A stretch of 64,000 nt of DNA from Larkinella soli (GCF_003703975.1 NZ_QTJY01000002.1:558001-622000); one strand, 5' to 3'. Positions 1 through 9,998 are shown, numbered from the stretch's first letter. A program made the numbers and translations. Notes: generated by a model from the sequence alone, not told the origin.

Positions 1-484
1 GATGGTCCGTCTCTCCCCGGCCATAATACCAGGCCTGCCGCAGCCCGAACAGGTCGAAATGGTCGATCAGGTAGGTGCTGAACAGACAAATTCCCCAGCC
101 CAGGCCGTAAAGACCCGTCAGCAGCAGGCCCGACACCGTTCCGCGGAGGTCGTAAAGTTCCGGCGAAACCGGCCGCCATAAGCCGACCAGCGCCAGCAGC
201 GAGAGCGAACTCAGCAGAACATAGGTACTGCGTTCGGTGGCCGAAGGAAACCGTCGGCGATACCATTGCTTGAACGTTTGTCTGGCCATGCCGCTATGCT
301 GAAGCCCGAACAGGACCACCAGCAGCAGATCGGTGCCCAGGGCCGCCGGAATCGAAACCGGCTCTCCGGACTGGATGGTCCGGGGCAGCGGCATACCGCC
401 CAGAAACCCGCAATAGACGACCGTGGCTCCCAGCCCGACGCCGTAACACAGGAGCGAATACAGCCAAATCATTCCCTTTTTCAT
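1..484 (-). CDS. mddA: Methanethiol S-methyltransferase (MddA/NnrU-like), 3' end cut off by the window
   Basis: The reading frame opens with ATG at 484 and runs leftward off the window, so only the first 161 residues are visible. It is an integral membrane protein with hydrophobic segments at about residues 5-28, 47-62, 88-103 and 115-137. The stretch GLQHSGMAR near residue 60 followed by RSTYVLLSSL near 85 is typical of the MddA branch of the NnrU/isoprenylcysteine methyltransferase superfamily, which methylates methanethiol to dimethyl sulfide. A sulfur role would fit the sulfur-linked block further right, but there is no operon link. The family is well supported; the exact substrate is inferred. 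Confidence 0.68.
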   Translation of the reverse strand, partial: MKKGMIWLYSLLCYGVGLGATVVYCGFLGGMPLPRTIQSGEPVSIPAALGTDLLLVVLFGLQHSGMARQTFKQWYRRRFPSATERSTYVLLSSLSLLALVGLWRPVSPELYDLRGTVSGLLLTGLYGLGWGICLFSTYLIDHFDLFGLRQAWYYGRGETDH

Positions 485-622
485 GGATGTGGTTATTGAT
501 ACCGGCGGCAAAACTACCGGAGAGGGCTGGAAAGGGGCTTAGCCGAAAAGGATTCAAAATGAGCCGAACGGTATTTTCGGGCGATTTAGCAACCGGTAGA
601 AAGGGATTGATTTGTAGCGGGT

Positions 623-630
623 TATCTTTG
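623..630 (+). promoter_or_regulatory. Bacteroidota -7 promoter element
   Basis: TATCTTTG matches the Bacteroidota -7 consensus TAnnTTTG exactly and lies 25 bases before the ATG at 656. No TTTG is found at the usual -33 distance. It probably drives the regulator that follows. Confidence 0.6.
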
Positions 631-655
631 CAGATACGTCCTTCCTCCCAAACTC

Positions 656-3520
656 ATGACGCTGATCGGTCGTACCGACGTTCTCTCCCGCATCCGGCAG
701 ACGCTTGAAAAAAGTCGGGCCGGGGCGCTTCAGGTTCTGTTTGTGGCCGGCCCCTCCGGCATCGGCAAGTCGAGCCTGGTGCGGGAAACGGCGGCTCTGA
801 ACCGGCCCCATTACACCGCCGAATACCATTATTTCGAATCGCTCGCTTTCCCCTATGCCCCGCTGATTCATGCCCTGCGGATGATCCGGTCGGATTTCGG
901 CCCGCAGCTCCGGGACCTGCCCCTCCTGACTCACCTCGGCCTGCTGCTGCCTGAACTGAAAACCGGCCGCGTAACCGGTGATAAAAGCACCCTGGCCGAT
1001 GCCATTCGGGAGGCCTTCTCCGCCGTGGCGACCGAAAAACCCCTGCTGTTGGTGGTAGAGGACGCGCATTGGGCCGATACGGCCACGCTCGACATACTGC
1101 CGGCGCTGCTTGAAGGGCTGACGGCCTGCCCCGTCACGCTGGTGTTGACCTACCGCGACGATATGGTCCTGCGGGATCATCCGCTGGTCAGACTGCGGTC
1201 GCACCTGCGTCGGCAGCCGTTCTTCAGCGAAATCCGCCTGGGGCCGCTGACCCGGGAAGAAACCGCCCGGCTGATGGACGACCTCCTGCCCGAACCGCCC
1301 TCGGCCGCCCTGATCGATCTGATTTTCAACCAGACGCAGGGCCTGCCCTTCTTCGTCGGGGAACTGACCCGGGCGCTGCACCACAACGGCCTGCTGGCCC
1401 GGGAAGGAAAGGCACTGCATCTGAAAGAAAACCACCGCATCCCGATCCCGCAGACGATCCGCGACATGGTGGTGCTTCAGGTCGACGGCGTCTCGGAGAC
1501 GGCCCGGGAAACCCTTGATCTGGCGGCCCTGCTCGGTCCGGAGTTTCCGCTCGAACTGCTCAGCGAACTTTCCGCTGATGACTCCGCCATCGACGAACTG
1601 TTCAAAGCCGCCATTCTGGTGGAAAAAGACCCTGAAACCGGCTGTTTCACCCATGCGCTGGTACAGGAAGTGATCCGGCAGGATATTCTCTGGTCGAAGC
1701 GGAAGCTCCTGAACCGCCGGATCGCTGCGGCCCTCGACCGCCGGCAGGCTCCACCCGAACAGGTCGGTCAATTCTGGCTGGAAGCCGGGGAAAAAGACAA
1801 GGCCCGGCTGGCCTACGCCGAAGCATCGGCCGATTACTGCCGCCTGCACGCCCATGCCGATGCCGCCCGAACGGCCCACCGTGCCCTCGAAAACTGGCCG
1901 AAGGGCGAAGATGAACCCCGACGGCTGGGCCTGCTGGAACGGTTCGCGCAATGTTCGCGGATCAGCGGACGGGTGCATGATTCAGTGATGGCCCTGCGCG
2001 AAACCCTCGAAAGCCCGCTGATCCGGGAAGACGACCGCAAACGGGGCGAAACGCTTCGGGCGCTGGCGATTTCCTACGCCTTACAGGGCAGCTGGCAGCA
2101 GTATAAACAGTGCCGCCGGCAGGCCGCCGAATGCTACGAACGGGTCGGACTACCGGCCGAAGCCGCCCCCGACTGGCACGACCTTGCCATCCGCCACATC
2201 GACGATCTGGATTTTGCAGCGGCCCACGAAACCGTCGGCCGGGCCATCGATGCCGCCGTCCGGGCCGGCAAGACCGACCTTCAGGCCAAAGCACTCAGCG
2301 TCAAGGGGTATATTTTATCCATTCAGGGACGAAACCGGGAAGGGGAGCAGATCGCCCGCGATGCCGTGGAACTGGCGCTGGCCGGTAACCACATCGAGGC
2401 TTCGGCGTATACCTACCGCAAACTGGCCGGAACGCTGGAATATGCTTCCGACTTCACCGGGGCCATCCGGGCCTACCATACCGCCCTCAACTACTGCCGC
2501 AGCGTGAATCTGGAGGGCGACGCCCAGTTCTGTATGACCTGTATGTCGTGGATTCTGTTCCGGCTCGGCGACTGGAAGAAGTGTCTGGAAGTGTGCCGGG
2601 AATACGGCACCGAACCGGACGTCAACGACGCGTCGAAGGCGCTCGGTCTGCTGATCACCGGCCTGATCCGGGCCTTTCGCGGTGAGACGCGCCCGGCCCG
2701 GCGGCTGTTGCTCGACTGTTCGGTTCTGATCGAGAGAGCGAATTTCCACCTCGTCGACCCGCTTTTCCTCTGGGCGATGGCCGTAGTGGAAGAACAGGAG
2801 AACCACCGGGAAAAAGCTTACCGGTATTATTTCCGGCTGCTGAAGTTCTGGGAAGAAACCCGCGACGTTCACGACGTGCTGCCGGGCCTGCTGAATGCCA
2901 TAGCCTTTTTTACCGAGCACGAATACCGGGATGAAGCCCGGCAGACCATCCAGGTGCTGTCGTCCATCGCCAACCTGACCGGCAACGCGGAGGCCCTGGC
3001 GGTGTTGTCCTTTGCCCTCGGCGAAATGGCGACCCTGCAGGGTATGTACGGCGAAGCCGACGAGCACTACGGCCAGGCCGTCCGGACCTTTACCGAACTG
3101 TCGGTGCCGCTCCAGCAGGCCCTGACGCAATACCGACAGGGCCGGAGCCGGTTTCAGGCGGGCGACCGGGCGGGAGCCGGAGAGGTATTCGCTTCGGCCC
3201 TGCAGAACGCCCGGCAGCTGGCCGTCCGACCGCTGGCGGCTACGCTCACAGACTGGATCGGCCGATGTGCTCCAACGGCGTCCGGTCAGGCCGGCCCGTC
3301 GACGGCTTCGGAGACAACCCTCGCCCAGACCGGCCTGACCGGACGCCAGGCGGAAATCCTTCAAACGCTCGTCGACGGTCTGTCCAACAAGGAGATAGCC
3401 GCCCGGCTGAACCTCAGCACCCGGACCGTCGACATGCACGTCCGTCATATCTTCGACCGCCTGAACTGCCGGACCCGGGCCGAAGCGGTTCGGAGAGCGG
3501 TGGAAATGAAGCTGAAGTAA
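656..3520 (+). CDS. MalT-like ATPase transcriptional regulator with LuxR-type HTH
   Basis: This 954-residue protein is a large STAND/LAL-type regulator. A P-loop (GPSGIGKS, residues 32-39) and a Walker B region (LLLVVEDAHWAD, about residue 130) form the N-terminal ATPase. The middle, about 370-860, is helical and rich in alanine, as in TPR-type sensor domains. The last 65 residues form a LuxR/GerE helix-turn-helix with the signature NKEIAARLNLSTRTVDMHV. Such proteins bind an inducer through the repeat region and activate transcription in an ATP-dependent way. The start is set by the -7 element 25 bases upstream and by the P-loop spacing. The target genes cannot be told from the sequence. Confidence 0.85.
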   Translation: MTLIGRTDVLSRIRQTLEKSRAGALQVLFVAGPSGIGKSSLVRETAALNRPHYTAEYHYFESLAFPYAPLIHALRMIRSDFGPQLRDLPLLTHLGLLLPELKTGRVTGDKSTLADAIREAFSAVATEKPLLLVVEDAHWADTATLDILPALLEGLTACPVTLVLTYRDDMVLRDHPLVRLRSHLRRQPFFSEIRLGPLTREETARLMDDLLPEPPSAALIDLIFNQTQGLPFFVGELTRALHHNGLLAREGKALHLKENHRIPIPQTIRDMVVLQVDGVSETARETLDLAALLGPEFPLELLSELSADDSAIDELFKAAILVEKDPETGCFTHALVQEVIRQDILWSKRKLLNRRIAAALDRRQAPPEQVGQFWLEAGEKDKARLAYAEASADYCRLHAHADAARTAHRALENWPKGEDEPRRLGLLERFAQCSRISGRVHDSVMALRETLESPLIREDDRKRGETLRALAISYALQGSWQQYKQCRRQAAECYERVGLPAEAAPDWHDLAIRHIDDLDFAAAHETVGRAIDAAVRAGKTDLQAKALSVKGYILSIQGRNREGEQIARDAVELALAGNHIEASAYTYRKLAGTLEYASDFTGAIRAYHTALNYCRSVNLEGDAQFCMTCMSWILFRLGDWKKCLEVCREYGTEPDVNDASKALGLLITGLIRAFRGETRPARRLLLDCSVLIERANFHLVDPLFLWAMAVVEEQENHREKAYRYYFRLLKFWEETRDVHDVLPGLLNAIAFFTEHEYRDEARQTIQVLSSIANLTGNAEALAVLSFALGEMATLQGMYGEADEHYGQAVRTFTELSVPLQQALTQYRQGRSRFQAGDRAGAGEVFASALQNARQLAVRPLAATLTDWIGRCAPTASGQAGPSTASETTLAQTGLTGRQAEILQTLVDGLSNKEIAARLNLSTRTVDMHVRHIFDRLNCRTRAEAVRRAVEMKLK

Positions 3521-3533
3521 AGGCCGGGGGTGG

Positions 3534-4940
3534 TCAGACGACCTTCACCATGCCCAGCGCCCGGTTCTGCGCCCACTTGCCGCGGGTGAAATCCGGGAAT
3601 TTGATCGGGGCGTTACCGGCTTTGATCGACATTTCCGACAGGGGCGTCACCACCGACCAGGTGGCCGCGTCATACACGTCCATGTCGAGCGGGCGGCCGT
3701 TGTTGAGGCAGTCGATCAGGCGGTAGACCATCACGAAGTCCATGCCGCCGTGGCCGCCGTTTTCCTCAATCTCCTTTTTCAGCTTCTCCCAGATGGGGTG
3801 GCGGTATTTCTCCTTGTAATCCTTCAGGTCGGCCTCCGACAGAAACTCGTGCCCTTTTCCGACGATCGACAGCCGGCTGGGATACCCTTCGTGGTAGGCT
3901 TTGGTTCCGGCCAGGGCGTTGATGCGGCTGTAGGGGCGCGGGGTCACGATATCGTGCTGGAGAAGGACGGTCCGGCCTTTGTTCGTGCGGATCAGGCAGT
4001 TGTTCATATCCCCGTGGCGGATCGGACCTTTGTAGCCCGCATAGGGATTGTCGGCGGGCAGGGCTTTGCTGGCTTCGGTCAGGCTGGCTTCCAGCGAACT
4101 CATCGAGACGAGGTGCTCGAAGCGGTCGCCCCGGAGAATGTCGAGATACTGGGCCACCGGGCCAAGGCCGTGGGTCGGATACAGGTTGCCGTCGCGGGCG
4201 ATGTTTTCTTTCATGCGCCAGAAGTCGTAGTAGCCTTTCGGGTTGAAGAGGCTGTCGCGCAGGTTATGGATGTAGGCGGCTTCGGCGTAGGTGAGCGTCC
4301 CGAATACCTCTTTCTGCACCATGTTCAGAATCCAGAGTTCCTCGTCACCGTAGCAGCAGTTTTCCAGCATCATGCAGTTGCGCTGCGTTTCCTCGGCGGT
4401 GTTGACCAGCTTCCAGCACTCGTCGAGGGTCTTGGCGGCCGGCACCTCGATGGCCACGTGTTTGCCCTGCTGCATGGCGTACACGGCCATCGGCACGTGG
4501 TCGGCCCAGGGGGTGCAGATCACTACGAGGTCGATGTCGTCGCGTTTGACCATCTCCTTCCACGCATCCGGTTTCCCGGTGTAGACCGCCGGATTCTGGC
4601 CTTTCTTTTTCAGCCGTTCCAGGCCGAGGTCGGTCCGCTCCTTCCGGACGTCGCAGATGGCGGTGATGACGGCCTTGTCCGGATACATCGCGTTGAACTG
4701 GCCGAGCTGGCCGTAGCCCCGGGAGCCGATGCCGATGAAGGCCACCTTCACCTGTTTGATCGGAGCCACCTTCAGGTCGATGACGGATTTACCCACGGCC
4801 GGGGGTGTCGCCAGCAGCCGCTCGTATTCCTCCTGCCAGGCTTCAGGCCGGTTTTTAAATGACAGGCCGGAGAGACCCAGGCCGGCCAGCAGGCCGTTTT
4901 TCAGGAAGTTTCGACGATCCTTTCCAAAGTAATTTTTCAT
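3534..4940 (-). CDS. Gfo/Idh/MocA-family protein, GH109 (alpha-N-acetylgalactosaminidase)-like
   Basis: The 468-residue product has a twin-arginine-like leader (DRRNFLKNGLLAGLGLSGL) and a Rossmann NAD-binding motif (GIGSRGYGQL, about residue 72), followed by the Gfo/Idh/MocA C-terminal domain. The motifs THGLGPVAQYLDI and GDRFEHLVSMSS are characteristic of GH109 enzymes, which use tightly bound NAD to remove alpha-linked N-acetylgalactosamine. The leader suggests export to the periplasm by Tat. It converges with the regulator on the left (13-base gap) and diverges from the SusC operon on the right. The fold is certain; the GalNAc activity is inferred from family resemblance. Confidence 0.85.
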   Translation of the reverse strand: MKNYFGKDRRNFLKNGLLAGLGLSGLSFKNRPEAWQEEYERLLATPPAVGKSVIDLKVAPIKQVKVAFIGIGSRGYGQLGQFNAMYPDKAVITAICDVRKERTDLGLERLKKKGQNPAVYTGKPDAWKEMVKRDDIDLVVICTPWADHVPMAVYAMQQGKHVAIEVPAAKTLDECWKLVNTAEETQRNCMMLENCCYGDEELWILNMVQKEVFGTLTYAEAAYIHNLRDSLFNPKGYYDFWRMKENIARDGNLYPTHGLGPVAQYLDILRGDRFEHLVSMSSLEASLTEASKALPADNPYAGYKGPIRHGDMNNCLIRTNKGRTVLLQHDIVTPRPYSRINALAGTKAYHEGYPSRLSIVGKGHEFLSEADLKDYKEKYRHPIWEKLKKEIEENGGHGGMDFVMVYRLIDCLNNGRPLDMDVYDAATWSVVTPLSEMSIKAGNAPIKFPDFTRGKWAQNRALGMVKVV

Positions 4941-5603
4941 AAACGCGGGGGGTTAAGGTTGCTGAATGTGGGAACCCATCGAAGCATATACTTCACGGTA
5001 AGCCCGGAGGACCCCATTTATAGTTTGAATATTTTTACTCAGAATATGATTTTTTCACAAAATATAGCCATAAATGTAAATTATCTGAAAAAAGCGGTTG
5101 CATACTATTCAAATTTCTACTTTACTTTGTCTTGCGATTTAGTAGAATATAATCGCAGAAATTCCCCGAAATCTTTGTTAACCACCAGCAGAGAAGTCGG
5201 GTCAAGGTCCCACGTTTTCATTCAAGACAATGAAAAGCAAGTTTACGTTGTATTCGTCATCCGCCCGGATGGCCCCGGTGGTTGTATCTCATTTCCAATC
5301 GGTTGATTCTTTCCCGGTAGGTCTCCTCCGCTGTTGTCGCTGCTGTTGCTGACGCAGCCGGCATCTTTTTTTCCGATCCGACTTTCGGTTTACCTGACCG
5401 CACCCCGATAGGCAGGCTCCCCGGGCCTTCCTGAATTTTCGGTGGTTGATGATTCTGTCGGCCCACGGGCCTGCCTATCAGTGTGCCGTCCGGTAATTTA
5501 CTACGCTCTGAAGCGATAATCGTACCCCTCAAGATAGCACGTTACCCGCTATTTCGGTACGAACCATCCTGATCACTTTTAGAATACTTAATTGATAGAA
5601 TTT
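4941..5603. other. Divergent intergenic region before the SusC operon
   Basis: No convincing gene is seen in these 663 bases. The left two thirds are AT-rich and probably hold the promoters of the GH109-like gene (leftward) and the SusC operon (rightward). A -7-like TTACTTTG at 5122-5129 has a GTTG 21 bases upstream and could serve the operon, leaving a leader of about 470 bases. The right third contains an imperfect inverted repeat (5407-5479). Confidence 0.5.
5407..5479. repeat. Imperfect inverted repeat in the SusC leader region
   Basis: The left arm begins GATAGGCAGGC (5407) and ends CGGGCC (5427). The right arm runs GGCCCACG then GGCCTGCCTATC (5460-5479). The two arms of about 20 bases can pair with a few mismatches around a loop of roughly 32 bases. 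The word GGCCTGCCTATC occurs again near 39230, so it may be a dispersed repeat, a terminator or an attenuator. Confidence 0.4.
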
Positions 5604-8600
5604 ATGTATTTAAGCAGGCGTACCTTCTACTGGCTGACCTTGCTGTTCATCGGATTATCCCCTTCCCTGCTCGCCCAGACCGATTCGCCTACCCTCCTGG
5701 GGAAGGTCACGGACCGGAGCGGAGAGGCTCTGCCGGGGGTCAACATCCGCATCAAAGGCACCACCCGCGGCACGACGACCGACTCCGACGGCTCGTTCCG
5801 CCTGACGCTTTCCGACCGGAAAACTCCGATCGTTTTCTCCTACATTGGTTATAAAACGCAGGAAATCGCGGTCGGCAACGCGTCGACGCTGGCGATCCAG
5901 CTCGACGCCGACCAGCGGCAGCTCAACGAAGTCGTCGTGGTGGGTTACGGCACCCAGGAGCGCAAGAACCTGATCGGCTCCATCGCCAAGATCGACCCGG
6001 CCGAAACCCGCGGCATCCCGGCGGGCAGCTTCGACGCCCAGTTGCAGGGCAAGGTGCCGGGCGTCCAGATCAGCTCCAATACCGGCGTTCCGGGCGAAGC
6101 GGTCAACATCCGGGTGCGGGGCGCCACCTCCATCAACGCCGATAACGATCCGCTGTATGTCGTCGACGGGGTTTTTATCAACAGCAACAGCCTCCAGACC
6201 GTCAGCACCGGCGGGAAGGCCAGCTCACCCATCTCCGACATCAACCCCTCCGACATCGAGAGCATCGAGGTTCTGAAAGACGCCGAAGCCACCGCCCTCT
6301 ACGGCTCACGGGGCGCCAACGGGGTCATCCTGATCACGACCAAGCGGGGTAGCTACAACCAGAAATCCAAACTGAACTTCAACGTCTCGCACGGCCTCGC
6401 CAAAGCCGCCAAACTCTGGGACCTGACCACCGGGCCGCAGCACGCTCAGCTCGTCAACGAATGGTGGATCAATACCGGCAAGGACGACCCCAGCCTGAAA
6501 CGCACCGAAGCCAACCGCCCCTTCCGGCCGGTTTCGGAAGGCGGACGCGGCCTGCCCGAAGAACAGCAGACCTACGACCGTCTGGGCGAACTGTTCCGGA
6601 CGGCCCATCTCCAAAATTACGATCTCTCCCTGACGGGCGGCTCCAAATCGACCAAATACTACATCGGCGGGGGCTATAACCGCCAGGAAGCCATCATCCG
6701 GCCCATCCGGTTCGAGCGGGCCAGCTTCAAGGTCAACCTCGACCAGCAGGTGAACGACAGGATTCAGGTCGGCGTCAGCAACACCTTCACCCGGACGTTC
6801 CGGAACCAGGCCCGGGCGGGCGACGGCCCCGCGGGCGGTTTGCTCCAGGCGGCACTCCACACCCCCACCTACCTCTCGCCCGTCAACGAACAGGGCGTGC
6901 CGGTGGGCCGCGCGGGCTTCGACAATCTGACGCTGCTGATCAACAATTACGACGTCAACTCGACCAGCCTCCGCTATATCGGAAATCTCTACGCCGACGT
7001 GCAGCTTTCACCGAGCCTGCGCTTCCGCTCCAGCTGGGGGATCGATTACAACAACTACGACGAGTCGGAATACTGGAACAACCTGCTCATCGCGGGCAGT
7101 CCGGGCGGTCTGGCCACGTCCAGCATCAGCCAGTTCACGACCTGGCTCAACGAGCAGACGCTCTCCTACCGGAAAAAGATCGGCGGAAACCATACGATCG
7201 GCGTCCTGGTCGGGAACACGCTTCAGGCCGACGTCCTGACCCGCACCTACGCCGAAGGCCGGGGCTTCGCCAACAACGCCTTCACGCAGATTTCGTCGGC
7301 GGCCACCACGGCGGCCACCCAGAGCTGGTCGAAAAGCACGCTGGCCTCGTTCTTCTCGCGCGTCGACTACAACTACGCCGGTAAATACCTCCTCGACTTC
7401 AGCATCCGGGCCGACGGTTCGTCGCGCTTCGGGAGCCGGAACAAGTGGGGCTACTTTCCGGCCGTCGGGGCTGCCTGGCGCATCAAGCAGGAGAATTTCC
7501 TGAAAGATGTTCAGGCCATCAGCGACCTGAAACTGCGGGCCAGCGCCGGAACCACCGGGAACCAGAACGGCATCGGCAACTTCGCGGCCCAGGGCCTCTG
7601 GACCGGCGGAGCGCCCTACCAGGGCAGCCCGGGCATCGCGCCCCAGCAGCTTTCCAACCCCGACCTCCAGTGGGAACGCACCAACCAGATCAATGCCGGG
7701 GTGGACCTGGGGCTGTTCAACGGACGGCTGGGTGTGGAGTTCAACGTCTACCGCAAGGTGACGACCAACGGTCTGCTTCAACTCAACCTGGCCGGAACTA
7801 CCGGTTTCAGCAGCTACTGGAGCAACGCGGCCGAAATCAGCAACAAGGGCTTCGAGCTGACGATCAACTCCGACAACATCCGGCGCGGTGACTTCACCTG
7901 GACCACCAGCTTCAACGTGGCCCAGAACAGGAATAAGATCGAGAAGCTCGCCAACCCGCTCCGCTACGGCAGCCGCGACCTCATCCTCCAGCAGCAGGGT
8001 AACCCGCTATATTCCTTCTGGGTATATAAGCAGCTGTACGTCAATCCCGAAACCGGCAACGTGGTGTATGAGGACGTGAACAAAGACGGCAAAATCACGA
8101 CCGACGACCGGCAGATTCTGGGCAGCATCTGGCCCAAATTCTTCGGCGGGATTACCAACAACTTCACCTACCGGGGCTTCGATCTGGGCGTCTTCTTCGC
8201 CTTCCAGTACGGCAACAAGGTTTACAACCACAACAAATTCTTCGGCGAAGGCGGGGGCGCCCGCGATGCGGCCCGGGTTATTCTGGCCAGCAACCTCGCC
8301 CGCTGGCAGAAACCCGGCGACGTCACCGACGTGCCCCGGCCGGACGGTGTGAACGTCAACAACTACCGCGACGGCGGCAGCCGCTGGCTGGAAGACGGCT
8401 CGTTCCTGCGCCTGCGTTCCCTGAACCTGGGGTACACGATCCCGAAAGCGGTAACGGCCCGGCTGAAGATCGAAACCGTTCGGGTGTATTTCTCGGGCAA
8501 CAACCTGCTCCTGCTCACCAACTACTCCGGTCTGGACCCCGAATCGAGCGCCAGCAGCGACCAGAACCAGCAGGGCATCGACCTCGGCACACCCCCGCAG

Positions 8601-8639
8601 CCCCGCAGCTTCCAGTTGGGCCTTAACGTAACGCTTTAA
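5604..8639 (+). CDS. SusC/RagA-family TonB-linked outer-membrane transporter
   Basis: The product of 1011 residues is an outer-membrane, TonB-dependent importer that pairs with the SusD lipoprotein encoded next. A signal peptide (about 1-25, ending LLAQ) is followed by a carboxypeptidase-regulatory-like beta-sandwich (about 30-110), the SusC signature LNEVVVVGYGTQ, a plug domain and a C-terminal beta-barrel. ATG 5604 is preferred over an in-frame TTG at 5592 because it directly opens the signal peptide. It is the first gene of the long rightward block that contains a sulfite dehydrogenase and sulfate-type transporters, so its ligand may be a sulfur compound rather than a glycan; that is inference. 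Confidence 0.93.
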   Translation: MYLSRRTFYWLTLLFIGLSPSLLAQTDSPTLLGKVTDRSGEALPGVNIRIKGTTRGTTTDSDGSFRLTLSDRKTPIVFSYIGYKTQEIAVGNASTLAIQLDADQRQLNEVVVVGYGTQERKNLIGSIAKIDPAETRGIPAGSFDAQLQGKVPGVQISSNTGVPGEAVNIRVRGATSINADNDPLYVVDGVFINSNSLQTVSTGGKASSPISDINPSDIESIEVLKDAEATALYGSRGANGVILITTKRGSYNQKSKLNFNVSHGLAKAAKLWDLTTGPQHAQLVNEWWINTGKDDPSLKRTEANRPFRPVSEGGRGLPEEQQTYDRLGELFRTAHLQNYDLSLTGGSKSTKYYIGGGYNRQEAIIRPIRFERASFKVNLDQQVNDRIQVGVSNTFTRTFRNQARAGDGPAGGLLQAALHTPTYLSPVNEQGVPVGRAGFDNLTLLINNYDVNSTSLRYIGNLYADVQLSPSLRFRSSWGIDYNNYDESEYWNNLLIAGSPGGLATSSISQFTTWLNEQTLSYRKKIGGNHTIGVLVGNTLQADVLTRTYAEGRGFANNAFTQISSAATTAATQSWSKSTLASFFSRVDYNYAGKYLLDFSIRADGSSRFGSRNKWGYFPAVGAAWRIKQENFLKDVQAISDLKLRASAGTTGNQNGIGNFAAQGLWTGGAPYQGSPGIAPQQLSNPDLQWERTNQINAGVDLGLFNGRLGVEFNVYRKVTTNGLLQLNLAGTTGFSSYWSNAAEISNKGFELTINSDNIRRGDFTWTTSFNVAQNRNKIEKLANPLRYGSRDLILQQQGNPLYSFWVYKQLYVNPETGNVVYEDVNKDGKITTDDRQILGSIWPKFFGGITNNFTYRGFDLGVFFAFQYGNKVYNHNKFFGEGGGARDAARVILASNLARWQKPGDVTDVPRPDGVNVNNYRDGGSRWLEDGSFLRLRSLNLGYTIPKAVTARLKIETVRVYFSGNNLLLLTNYSGLDPESSASSDQNQQGIDLGTPPQPRSFQLGLNVTL

Positions 8640-8650
8640 GCAGTAAAATC

Positions 8651-9994
8651 ATGAAGTTGATTCGCCATATCATTCCCGTTTTTGCGCTGACCGCCCTGGT
8701 TTCCTGCAAAGACTTTCTGGACGTCAGGCCGCTGGAGTCCATCTCCGACGACCTGACCATCGTCGACAAGGCTTCGGCCGAAACCGCCGTGCGCGGGATT
8801 TACAGCGCCCTCGGCAACAGCAGTTATTACGGCACCGGCTTTCAGTCGATCGGTTACCTCTCGGGCGACAACGTCCAGTGGACCGGCTCGCAGTCGCAGG
8901 TACAGGAGTTCATCAACCACAAGGTCAACGCCGACAACTCGACCATCGGCGGAGCCTGGACGGCCATCTACCGCACCATCAACCGGGCCAACAACGTCAT
9001 CGACAAGGTACCGGCGGTGACCGACCCGACCCTGACGCAGGTGTTGAAAGACCAGTATGTGGGGGAAGCCTACTTCCTGCGGGCGCTGTCGTATTTCGAC
9101 CTGGCCCGGACCTGGGGCGGGGTGCCGCTGATCACCAGACCGACGCTGACACCGTCGGATAATTCGGGCGTCAAACGCAGCACCCAGGCCGAAACCTACG
9201 CGCAGGTGCTGAAGGACCTCGATGCCGCCGAACCGCTGCTCCCGCTGACCACCGACCGCTTCCGGGCCACCCGGAAAACCGTCTGGGCGCTGAAATCCCG
9301 CTACTACCTCTACCAGAAGAACTGGGTCAAAGCGGAGGAATATGCCGACAAGCTCCTCACCGACGCGACGAACTACAGCCTCCTGAAGCCCTACAGCGCC
9401 TTCTTCGCCAACGATGCCCGCGGCACGCGGGAATCGGTTTTCGAAATCTTCTATAACGGGACCACCGAGGTGAACTCCCACCGGGGCCAGTGGCAGCCGC
9501 AGACCAACGGCGGCACGCGCCAGTGGGCACCCAACGACGCCTTCGTGGCCCTCGTGAACGACCCGGCCGTGGGCGGCAACCGCAGCACGCTGGTCGCCAA
9601 AGACAACCAGAACCGCTGGTACGGCAACCTGTATTACCGCAACCCGGCCTCCGACCCGACCTTCGTCATCCGGACCGCCGAGTTGTACCTGATCCGGGCC
9701 GAAGCCCGCGCCCAGCTCGGCAAACTCACCGAAGGGCTGGCCGACCTGAACGCCGTCCGCGACCGGGCCGGACTGACGGCCGCCAAAGCCGCCACCGCAG
9801 CCGACCTGCTGCTCGCCATCGAGAACGAACGCCGGATCGAGTTCGCCCTGGAGCCGCACCGCTGGTTCGACCTGGTCCGGACGGGCCGGGCCGCAGCCGT
9901 GCTGGGCGTCACCGACCCGAACCGCTACCTCCTGCCGATCCCGGTCGATCAGCTGCTGACGGACAAGTCGCTGGAACAGAATCCGGGGTATTGA
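8651..9994 (+). CDS. RagB/SusD-family nutrient-uptake outer-membrane lipoprotein
   Basis: This 447-residue lipoprotein starts 11 bases after SusC. Its signal peptide ends in a lipobox (LVSC, Cys19), so it should be anchored in the outer membrane. The start CKDFLDVRPLES, a helical TPR-like core with the typical GEAYFLRALSYFDLARTWGGVPL segment, and the C-terminal ERRIEFALEPHRWFDLVRTGR are hallmarks of SusD proteins. With SusC it forms the lid-and-barrel import complex. The family call is secure; the ligand is unknown. Confidence 0.93.
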   Translation: MKLIRHIIPVFALTALVSCKDFLDVRPLESISDDLTIVDKASAETAVRGIYSALGNSSYYGTGFQSIGYLSGDNVQWTGSQSQVQEFINHKVNADNSTIGGAWTAIYRTINRANNVIDKVPAVTDPTLTQVLKDQYVGEAYFLRALSYFDLARTWGGVPLITRPTLTPSDNSGVKRSTQAETYAQVLKDLDAAEPLLPLTTDRFRATRKTVWALKSRYYLYQKNWVKAEEYADKLLTDATNYSLLKPYSAFFANDARGTRESVFEIFYNGTTEVNSHRGQWQPQTNGGTRQWAPNDAFVALVNDPAVGGNRSTLVAKDNQNRWYGNLYYRNPASDPTFVIRTAELYLIRAEARAQLGKLTEGLADLNAVRDRAGLTAAKAATAADLLLAIENERRIEFALEPHRWFDLVRTGRAAAVLGVTDPNRYLLPIPVDQLLTDKSLEQNPGY

Positions 9995-9998
9995 AATA

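Noticed and set aside
611-630. TTTG at 611-614 as -33 partner of the -7 box at 623
   Set aside because: The spacing is only 8 bases, far from the roughly 20 needed.
554-1978. Long minus-strand reading frame (474 codons) opposite the LuxR regulator
   Set aside because: It is antisense to a clearly conserved protein; the translation is Gln/Arg/Pro-rich with no motif, as expected of a GC-rich shadow frame.
5122-5129. TTACTTTG as the firm promoter of the SusC operon
   Set aside because: It deviates from the consensus at one key base and would leave an unusually long leader, so it was kept as a possibility only.
4959-5306. Possible 115-residue protein in the AT-rich region before SusC
   Set aside because: Composition is that of an AT-rich intergenic frame and no family features or start signal are visible.
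5257-5532. Possible 91-residue minus-strand protein in the SusC leader region
   Set aside because: It spans the inverted repeat and has a random-looking composition.
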